NCBI GenBank assembly: GCA_002104905.1
Contig: MCFE01000695.1
Location: forward strand, 1-44,413
From: Basidiobolus meristosporus CBS 931.73
Taxonomy: Eukaryota; Basidiobolomycota; Basidiobolomycetes; Basidiobolales; Basidiobolaceae
Direction of reading: 5' to 3'
DNA: 44,413 nt
Below the pieces are notes generated by a model. It worked only from the letters and a program-made list of their open reading frames with translations, had not been told where the DNA came from and searched no databases. Positions within the stretch are counted from its first letter, which is position 1. Every line of letters begins with the position of its first letter. The position numbers and the translations under genes are program-made. Positions 34,618 through 42,964 of this stretch are shown in pieces.

Positions 34618-35039
34618 ATAAATATTTTTACCCTACAATTGGCACATTGTGTGCCCATATAGTGGGCATGTCTGGGCCAATATTTGTCTCCCTATACTGT
34701 CTATATGCTCCGTATAATTCTTGATGAACATTTAATTGATAAACTGTTACTTTTAATGTATAACTAATAATTAATGGGAATCATCCCAAACTGGCCACAA
34801 TCCCATATTTTGATAAGCTTTGGGCACCATAAATTGCGCGTCCCTAATATGATAAAAAATTCATGGCCAATACAAATTTTCTGTAACCCAATTGCTTTTA
34901 CCCAATATAAAGTGTATCCCAAAGTTCAATATTTATTATGGCTATAATAGAAACTTTATTTGACACCATTGCAACTACTACTTGTGTTCTATGCGCACAT
35001 GTATCCTGCAGGAATTGTCAAACTTAACCACATGGTACA
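34618..35039. other. AT-rich spacer, no gene seen
   Basis: About 420 AT-rich bases between the MITE-like element and the tandem repeats. A short hairpin TGCCCATATAGTGGGCA is at about 34651. No open frame of interest. Confidence 0.4.
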
Positions 35040-35511
35040 AAAGTGCTTTTATTGTTCATCATGATAGTTTTACATGAGTTCCTAATGCACTTTGAAAGTA
35101 CGCAGTAGCCATACCCCAACAGGTTTTAGGATGTCCACTTGCTTTGTCTACTTGTGTCTAGCGGGAGCTATCAATCATCAGCCACGCAATACTGAAATGC
35201 TTTTATTTTTCATCATGCTAGTTTTGTATGAATTCCTAATACACTTTCATAGTGCGCAGTAACCATACCCCAACAGGTTTTAAGGATACCCACTTGCTAC
35301 GTTTACTTGTGTCTAGCAGGAGTCAATAATCATCAGCTGCGTGGTAATAAAGTGCTTTTATTTTTCATCACAATAGTTTTGCATGAGTCCCTGACGCACT
35401 TTTATAGTGCGCAGTAACCATACCCCCAGAAAGTAGTGTAGATGCTTACTTTAAACGCTCACTTGTGTATTGTACGGACTATCAACAAACAGCCGTGTGG
35501 GAATGGAACAT
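35040..35511. repeat. three tandem repeats of about 155 bp
   Basis: Units start at about 35040, 35195 and 35350 with AAGTGCTTTTATTNTTCATCA. They share CATGAGTTCCTAATGCACTTT-like and GTGCGCAGTAACCATACCCC blocks and ACTTGTGTCTAGC near the end. The third copy is the most diverged in its second half. No coding capacity was seen. This may be a small satellite or the subterminal repeats of a mobile element. Confidence 0.85.
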
Positions 35512-35536
35512 CATAGAAAAGCATTGCTTTATTGTT

Positions 35537-36402
35537 AGCAAGTATTGATGCGCAAATAGTGGTACTATGTGAATTATTGAGTAACTATTTACTCTAGTTG
35601 GTTCCAAGATATTCCTAGACAATAGACTTGTTCCTTTGGATAGTGCCACATTGAGCCATGAGTGCCAAATGATGCCATAGTGTGCCAGGGAGGCCAAATA
35701 AACATATACTTGGCCACAAAGTGTGAAACATATATCTGAATCTTCATGCAAATCAGCCCCTCTGTATCACCCATAGTGTTGGAGAAAATCCATTTTTTGA
35801 CCTTTTTTTTTAGGTAAATGTTGTGCGGGATGTGTAAGTGCACAAAAGGATTGAAGACATGCATCAGGTACTCAATACCCATGGCACTCTGAATCTAGCT
35901 CCTGTGGCTTGTAACATGTCACAAAAATGCATGGCACTATCTTGGTCCACTGGTACTATCTGGCACTATATTTAATTATTAGCCCTAAAGTAAGATCTAT
36001 ACAAAGCACTTATAGTGCTAGATAATACCAGTGGACTAAGATAGTGCCATGCATTTTTGTGACATGTTACAAGCCACAGGAGTTAGATTCAGAGTGCCAT
36101 GGGTATTAAGTACCTGATGCATGTCTTCAGTTCTTCTGTGCTCTTACACATCCTGCACAGCATTGACTTAAAAAAAAGGTCAAAAAATGGATTTTCTCCT
36201 GCATCATAGGTGAAACACAGGGGCTGCTTTGCATGAAGATGCATACCTATGTTTCACACTCTGTGGCCTAGTACAGGTTCATTTGGCCTTCCTGGCACAC
36301 TACATTATCATTTGGCACTCATGGCTCAATGTGGCACTATCCAACGGAACAAGTCTAATATGCTCAAAATCAGTATTAGCATCAATAGCTTGCTCTTTGA
36401 TC
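35537..36402. repeat. large inverted (foldback) repeat
   Basis: Left arm about 35537-35985 and right arm about 36003-36402 are inverted copies around a short AT-rich centre. Paired words include GCCATGCATTTTTGTGACATGTTACAAGCCACAGGAG near the centre (described by its ends GCCATGC and CACAGGAG), then TGCATCAGGTA, a poly(T)/poly(A) tract, and AGACTTGTTCC/GGAACAAGTCT towards the outside. The outermost similarity is AGCAAG(C)TATTGATGC. The arms contain small indels and substitutions. No gene lies inside. A transcript through it would fold into a hairpin of about 400 bp. Confidence 0.85.
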
Positions 36403-36764
36403 ACTAAACCACCGCACCCAATATGAGGTGGCCTTGATTTGTCTAGCCGTCAAGGAATGAAACCAGAGTACAGTCACAAGCAAGGCAAAAGTGAAATGTG
36501 ATGAAGTAAGTGTATATGAAAGTAATATAAATCTACAGGACAGAAGAGAACAACTAGTAGTTAAGCAGCACTCACTGATACTCCACCAAGTAGAGCACCA
36601 ACACGGACAATAAACAAGCCATGAGGGGAAAGCTTAAGGACCGCTAATCAGGGATCAAGACCAAAAGAGGAAGCTGCCTCTACCATAGCAGTCCTTGTGC
36701 TCCAAAGGAAGACCAAGAGTCTACTATAGACAAAGATTGCGGCAGGAAGATCAGTACAATTACC

Positions 36765-37082
36765 AGTTCTGGTAGTGGTACCTTTGGAAGTCCCAAATAC
36801 CCGGAGAAAACCTCAAAAAAATTGGCAGATGACTCAGTTGTCCTGAGGAGAAAATAAACCAATGCAATTGAGCAGTTTGGAGACAAACTTCAGCTTAGTT
36901 CTTCTTTGCCTCACTATAAAGTACTCCAAGTGGCTTATTTGGATTTTAAGCGTATGAAGGAGAATCAGGCAGAGACTGATAAATTAAGTGATAGTCAATT
37001 GCATCACTTCTTAGATCAGGTAGAGAAACAGTTGCACAGCCAAGAGATGGAACAAGAATTGACAGTTACAGAAGCTAAATAA
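36765..37082 (+). pseudogene. unrecognised ORF remnant 1 of plus-strand module
   Basis: One frame reads SGSGTFGSPKYPEKTSKKL, a stop (TAA at 36855), then 74 codons rich in Glu, Gln, Lys and His (LPHYKVLQVAYLDFKRMKEN, SQLHHFLDQVEKQLHSQEME) to TAA at 37080. The second part looks helical, probably coiled coil. I do not recognise the family. It belongs with the two ORFs that follow on the same strand. Whether the inner stop is a mutation or the product is spliced is unknown. Confidence 0.35.
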
Positions 37083-37314
37083 TTTTGCCAATGTAGTTTT
37101 GCATTTTAATAAAATATAAGGGTGCTAACAAGAACAGAATAAAGTTAACTTATGTGTACATCAAATGATTCAAATACTGGCTAGATGGATGTTACGTAGG
37201 AGCAAGAAGCTCAGTAACCTCAAAGGACAGATATGATGAATGGGCCACCTACATCATCCAAATGAGTATAAAAGTGGAGAAAGTAGACATAATCCTTCAT
37301 AAACAACAAGAAGC

Positions 37315-38099
37315 ATGGAAGCAGGCAGTAGCTGGGTAGATGCCAGGAGTGAAGGTAGAGTACAAAGAGAGCAAGGAAGGGGACAAGGATGTGGAAGAGG
37401 ATGTGGAACTGGGCGCGGAAGGGGAAGAGGGCAAGGAAGTGGCCAAATCCAAGAGGAGCATGAAGGAGGTGTTGCAGAAACGTGAATGATGCAGAGCAAG
37501 TTGCTGTAGTCACTGCCAGGCGGCGGGTCAACCAAGTTTCCCAAGCATTGTCAGAGGTCTGACAAGAACTTCTGGAATATAGGACAACATTGCACCATGA
37601 GATATTGCGATGTATGTGCCAGGAGATTAAACAGAGGAGGGGTGATATTGTAAAGCTAAATCAGGATATTGCTGGACTTCAAGCCCAGATTGATTTCAGT
37701 TTCCACCATTCTACTGAGGCATTAGTGGCACAAATGGTGGAAAAGTTTGCCTGCATCAGGGCAAGCAATGAGCAGGGTGCATCTTCCAACCCAGGTGTAC
37801 TTGTGAGCAACAGTATTGGAGGGGATACTACTTCCTCCCTTGAACCTACCATAAGCCAAGAGACAAGAGCAGAATCCTCCACAACAATGAGAATGGCCCC
37901 CATGCAGGGTGATATGGAAGTGTGCAAAGAAGACATGGAGAAGCAGAGTGGGGATACTATATGCCAACCAGAAACTGTAATGGAGGCGGAGAGACCAAGT
38001 CATATTGTCATCTTAAAAATACCACAGGTTGATTCATTGCTATCACTTCCCCCATCATCACTATCTGTGCCCCCATCACCACTGCCATCCTCTGGCTAA
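37315..38099 (+). pseudogene. unrecognised RG-rich and coiled-coil ORF 2
   Basis: From the ATG at 37315 the frame encodes a short head and an Arg/Gly/Gln-rich stretch (GRGQGCGRGCGTGRGRGRGQ) to TGA at 37483. After a frame change near 37,485 a coiled-coil begins (NDAEQVAVVTARRRVNQVSQ), is broken by TGA at 37560, and goes on in the same frame to 38099 (EILRCMCQEIKQRRGDIVKL). A Ser/Thr/Pro-rich tail follows. The continuity of the coiled coil across the TGA argues for one original protein with two lesions. RG-rich segments often bind nucleic acid. No family recognised. It lies between ORF remnant 1 and ORF 3 on the same strand, probably as part of one decayed element. Confidence 0.45.
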
Positions 38100-38290
38100 C
38101 TTGAGTAAATAAAGAATTTCCACCATCCCAAATCAATGAATTGACAAGTAATAAGTTGAACTGATAAGATTAACAATTTGCAGACTAATATATGTAAAGT
38201 ATGTAGTACTTAAAAGCTTTCAAGTTGTGGTGTATTATCAAGTATTCACCATCACATAAATCATGCAGTAGTTGTTGTATCCCTATCCCA

Positions 38291-39344
38291 ATGGCATTGG
38301 AAGCCGGCAGTTACAAGGAGCATTGGAAAAGTTTTGGTGTTTACCTGGCAACAGTGGCAGGTGTAACAAAACGCAGCTATTGCTTGATGACCATTACCCT
38401 GTCTATGAGATACTTGCTATTATATGGAGGGTATTCTGTTGAGCACTTTCAAGACAGCAAAATATCCCCGCCTTATGATGAGCGTAGAGCTAAAGAAACA
38501 TCTGGCTGTGGAATACTCTATGAACCCAGCTCAAAGGTTCAAATGATTCACCTTGCAGATTTACATGGTGATGAAGACATCACAGTGACAGTTCTCCCAG
38601 CTCCATACAACATATCAACTACAGAGGCAGCCAAAGGGGTGATTTTAATTGGCAACAGCTGTGCTAGTGACCACAAGAATCTCTACATATATGGTATTTT
38701 GAGCTCAGCCGTAGAGAATACTCAGGGCAACATAAAAGTGCCAAAAAACGGGGGGAAAAAGCAATACAAAGCAAGAGTGGGGAGACAATCAGTAGAAGAC
38801 TGAGCAAGCTGGAGGTAATCACATACAAAGATGGCAATGGATGCTCCAGAGTATTGGAGACAAGGCCATTCTTGAATAATCCGGCAAATGTGCCTTCAGC
38901 AAGAGGTTGGGCAGTTCTTACGTACCCATTTGATTGCTTATTCTTGCTGGGCAGCTATCCTACACCATTGGAACCACCTTATACTCAACCAAATGGGAGT
39001 CTTTTAAACAAGTTCTACTGTTTGAAATTGCAAACTGGTGATTGGGAAAGACAATATGTACACTTAGCAATACAGGAGCTTGGAGAAAACTTTATTGCTG
39101 TGGTAAACAAGTATGGCAACCAAATCCAATACATCAACAATGCAAATGTTACATTCACCTATGATGTCAATAATCAGATCTGGATTTACCCTCCCAATCT
39201 AAGTCAGGAAGAAATGAGTACAAAGCAGCTACTAGGGCACATTCTTAATGAAGTGGCAGCAATCTCTCAGCGGCACAAGAGGGAAGGCAAAGGAAGTGCT
39301 GAGACTGAAAATATCTTGAAGCATAGTGCCCATGGTCTTACTTA
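38291..39344 (+). pseudogene. unrecognised ORF 3, about 350 residues, broken
   Basis: Start ATG at 38291 (MALEAGSYKEHWKSFGVYLA). The first frame runs to TGA at 38801. A second frame that overlaps it continues from about 38,750 (ISRRLSKLEVITYKDGNGCS, then ARGWAVLTYPFDCLFLLGSY, GNQIQYINNANVTFTYDVNN) to 39344. The most likely cause is a one-base slip in the A/G-homopolymer run at about 38,741-38,762. The composition suggests beta-strands with many aromatic residues, which could fit a structural protein, but I know no family match. Its end coincides with the 3' terminus of retrotransposon B2, so the natural C-terminus may be cut off. Confidence 0.5.
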
Positions 39345-40132
39345 GGGGAGGGAAAGTCACCAAGGTAGGTGAAATCTTTATTTGACTTTAGACAAGTCTA
39401 ACTACAAATAAAGAAGCCAGTTGGGAATAGAATATTCCCAAAGTAAACACTAAGTTGAATATGAATAAATCTAAGCTAAAGTTAAGGCAGTATCCCAGAG
39501 TACACTGGAGTTCAGGTTCATGGGGGAGTGGAGTAGATAAGCTTGAGAGATATGATAATCTTTGAGGAAGTGGGTAACAGCAGGTGAAGGGGAGTTTTTG
39601 ATAAGTGAAGTGAATCTTGAGAGCAGAGATTCCTCTAAGGAGAAGGTCTTGTAAACTGGAGAATCAGGAAACTCTTTGAAGGCATGGTCAGTAGGCTCCC
39701 AGTAAAGCTGGTCAGAGACATTTTGAGAGAACTCTTTAGCAATACTTTTGTCAAGTACTACCTCCAGAGTGTGATGGTTGATAAATCTCATGTTAACAAT
39801 CTTGGATAAGTTGTAACCTTGTTGCTTGAGATACATCCTATGCTCAGATATAGGAATAAACTCCACATTGGCAAAGTAGCAGACAGCCCAGTCAGTAGCA
39901 GGAGGCAAATTGGAAGTGGCAGGAAACTTTCTTTTAGTCTTGGGAGGAGCAGCAGGATGTCTTGAGGAAGCAGGAACAGACTTTTTGACAACTTCAGAGT
40001 AAGAAGAATGAGCAGGAGCAGATGATTCTTGGGGAGTCTTGTTGGCAGGAAGAGTTGGCTCAGGGACAATAGATTCTTGCAGATCAGAGAAGGCAGAAAA
40101 GAGCTTTTGAACTTGTTTCTTGAGTAGGGCAT
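39342..40132 (-). mobile_element. non-LTR retrotransposon B2, ORF1-only copy
   Basis: Sense strand minus. It starts within ORF1 (LLKKQVQKLFSAFSDLQESI) and encodes a Ser/Pro/Lys linker and the RRM-like C-terminal part (LPPATDWAVCYFANVEFIPI, LEVVLDKSIAKEF) to TAG at 39471. About 60 bases later comes the family 3' tail (CTTCTTTATTTG, AATAAAG, stem-loop, CCCCTAA). ORF2 is absent altogether. It resembles mammalian HAL1 half-LINEs or an internal deletion. ORF1 is homologous to that of element A but clearly diverged. Its 5' break abuts the 3' end of A2. Confidence 0.85.
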
Positions 40133-42961
40133 TTAGGGGGAGACAGTCACCAACAGGTGAAATCTTTATTTCAGTTGAAACAAAGAAGCCAGTGCTACTG
40201 TTGTAGCTTTGATACAAGAGTGTGTAGCTGAGGGGAATTTGTAGGTAAGTTAATAAGAAGTGATGATAGTTCTTCAGTGCTCAAGACACTGTTCAGTGGG
40301 AAGGGGGGTAGCAAGAGAGGTAAGAATGACTTGTGAACAACATTAATGAGGGGAATGTGATAAGGATTGATATTCATCATAAAGGAAGTGTGCTGCTGCA
40401 GATATTGCTGCCAAAGGTCTGTCAAGTACTTCAGGTAGGCCAGCTTGGGTTTTCTGACTGCAGAATATAGTGAGCAAACTTCTTGACTTCAGGATCTCCA
40501 AGTATAGTTCTCCGGCAGGAGCCAGGTGTTGTGTGGTGTGTTCTCTTCCAGGCCTTAATCAGTGGGTTGTTGCAGTTGTGAAGTCTGAGGTATAATCTGG
40601 TTCTAAGGTAGAGAAGTCTGATCTTATAGGGCATAAACCCAAAAGCACCAAGAATAGCATGTCTGTAGGGGCATTCAGGCAAATGAGGCACCAGGGAGGT
40701 AATGCACCATACTGCAAACTTGTCAAGCTTAGTGCAGTCTCTAGAAGTAAGAGAGAGAAGTGGTAAGCCAAATTCCAGGACAGGGAAGACAAACTGCTTG
40801 AGTAGAAGAAGGCAGCTGGGAGCTGAAGTTGTAGGAGGAGTAACAGCCAGTAGCTTGTGGAGTGCTTGTCTTGCAAGGATAATTCTCTTCTTCAGGTGTG
40901 CTCCAGAGTCTAGTCCAGTAGGAAGGAAAGGAAAGCCAAGATATGTAGCAGAAACCTGAGCAGGTAGAGTGGAGTTCTCTAAGTTGATGGGAGAGCCCAA
41001 AGGTACTGTCTTTGCAATGGAAAGCTGGAGATTATTCTTCTGCAGATACTGGTGGATGGCCTGGGAGTCTTGTTGCACATTGGAGGAGGATATTCTGATG
41101 TCATCAGCAAAGAGAGTAACCAGGCAGTCAGCTGAGAGTCTTGGGAAATCATTCAGGAAGATGGCAAACAGTATAGGACCAGCACAGAGCCTTGAACCAC
41201 TCCATTAGGAACTGAGAACACAGCTGATTGCTCACTTGGGTGCAGAATTCTTGCTTGTGGATCCAGAAACAGAGACCTGACAAGGAGGGTGAGAGAGGTA
41301 CTGGAGAAGCATTGCAACTTAGACCAAAGCAGATTTCTGTCAACAGAATCAAAGGCCTTAGTAATATCAAACAGAACAGAGGGATACTTGCACTGGAGAG
41401 AGTGATCTTGGCTAAGTATGACTGCATATTCCAAGGAGAGGCCAGGAACAAAGCCAAACTGTGCAGGATGAAACTTGAGGGAGTCAGAGTAGAGCTCCTG
41501 AGCAAGCAGAAGCTCAAACACCTTTCTGCAGGTGGGCAGCAGAGATATTGGCCTGTAGGAGCTAGGATCCAGGTGCTTTCCTTTACCCTTGTACAGTGGC
41601 AGAACATTTGCAAAGGACCATTCCTCAGGAGTAGAAAGCTGGGCTGAGCATTGCTGAAACAGTGGAAGCAGAAGTGCAGACATGGCCTTGGTACTAGTCT
41701 TCAGAAGCTCATAAGAGATTGTGTCCACACCTGGAGCAGTAGAGTTGGGAAGCCTCTTGAGCACATTATGGATTCTCCTTTGATCAAGTGCAAGTGGGAT
41801 GGGCAGAGTCTTGAAGTCAGGATGAAAGCCAGGAGTTGAGTACTGCTTTGTAGAGAAGAAGATGTTAGCCAGCTGTTCTGTTGAAGGTAACTTCCTGGAA
41901 GAGGGCCTCATTGCCCTGTAGAGTCTTGATACTGTTCTTGTTATAGAGTTGGAAGATTGCAGAGGCAAGGAACTCATAATATGATCCCAGAGCTGAGTAT
42001 GCAGAGTGTGGTGAATTGCCTTGGAGTGGTGTATTGCTGTCAGGAGGAGTTTCTCTGTTTTTGGGTTAGGGAAACTCAGGTAGCTTTGTTGCAGGGCTGA
42101 AACAATGGATTCCCATTTTCTTGAGGTAACAGCAGTAGTCTTGCATGGCAGTGAGAGGGAGGCAGACACCAGAATCAGATGCTTCACAAAGAGCCAGGCA
42201 TAGTTGAGATCATCTGGCAGAGAAAGTAGCAAACTGGCAAGCTTCAAGTAGTTCCCAAAGTCTTTCTTCTGATTCTTGGTAGCTTTGTGGGTGAGCACAG
42301 TAAGTTTTGGCAGCTTCTTCTTCACAACTGGTTGCATAGAAAGGGACCAGGCTGGGTGGTCAGAGGCTCTCAAGGATCCTAGCTCAGCTCCAGAGAATTG
42401 CTTAACTTCATTCACAAAGTAGAGGGCAGCAGCAGAAGGGCAGATCCAGTCAACACATCTTTTCTCAGATTGAGCACCTAGTGCTAGCAGATGGCTTTCT
42501 CTCAGGAAGTTCAGTAGGAATGTAGACCTTGGCTTCATTCTTGCAGTCAGAGTAGTCTTGTTCTCAGGATGGGGAATGTTGAGATCTCCAAGCAAGATAA
42601 TAGGTGTTGATATAGATTGCTGGTATTGCTGAACTTTCTGGCATATAACTTGCACTTCCTGAAGGGCAAGACTTGGAGGCAGATAGCAGAGCACCAGACT
42701 GATAGTTGGCAACTGGAGAGCAGCACAGTAAGGGGAGTAAAGAGGAACACAGAGCTGAGGAGTATTGATGGTAGAAGAGATGAAGCAGATAGAGGAGGTA
42801 TTCTTTGTTCTAGGAGTAGAAAAGCAATATAGATTAGTCAAAAGTATAGAGGGTAGCTGGACATCAATCAAACACAGGAGGGAAAATCTTGAAAGAAGTC
42901 TCTCTAGAGTTGGTCTTGATGGCTGTATGCTGTTGCAGTTAAGCAACAGAACTTCAGGTAG
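40133..42961 (-). CDS. non-LTR retrotransposon A2, ORF2 (EN-RT)
   Basis: Endonuclease-reverse transcriptase of a LINE-type element. The segment given runs from the codon after the ORF1 stop to the element's 3' end; the ORF2 stop is at 40195-40197. The endonuclease starts at once (LLNCNSIQPSRPTLE, GDLN, VDWICPSAAA, SDHPAW). The reverse transcriptase follows with intact motif A (FDITKAFDSVD), GVVQGSVL and a C-terminal thumb (LLKQFVFPVLEFGLPLLSLT). Compared with A1 it has two one-base losses, near 41,180 and in a T-run near 40,452, both shifting the frame. The first ATG in the frame comes only after GDLN, so ORF2 has no AUG of its own for the endonuclease. The tail has AATAAAG, a stem-loop and CCCCTAA. 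Confidence 0.92.
40147..40160 (-). promoter_or_regulatory. 3'-terminal stem-loop of A2
   Basis: The sense strand reads TCACC-TGTT-GGTGA, the same stem as in B1 and B2 (39357-39372, loop TACCTT). Copy A1 (26775-26788) has one stem mismatch (GATGA). This is the probable template-recognition signal of the reverse transcriptase. Confidence 0.5.
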
Positions 42962-42964
42962 TCA
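42930..42964 (-). promoter_or_regulatory. UGA-CUA stop plus hairpin: readthrough signal
   Basis: ORF1 ends with TGA (42964-42962) followed by CTA. The same frame then stays open into ORF2. Twelve bases after the TGA starts a perfect hairpin: CTGTTGC, loop TTAACT, GCAACAG (42949-42930). UGA-CUA with a 3' structure is an established readthrough context (several plant and alphavirus polymerases; UGA-CUA also acts in Ustilago and mammalian genes). The reading here is inference, but the missing ORF2 AUG supports it. Confidence 0.65.

Noticed and set aside
39471-40217. ORF joining the A2 3' tail to B2 ORF1 as one protein
   Set aside because: The first 25-30 codons are A2's untranslated tail read through the element junction; only the part from about 40132 downward is real ORF1.
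42962-42964. TGA as a sense codon (Trp or selenocysteine) in the retrotransposon
   Set aside because: TGA terminates the universal stress protein gene in this window and no other in-frame TGA occurs in the well-supported host genes, so the standard code applies. No selenocysteine element was seen.
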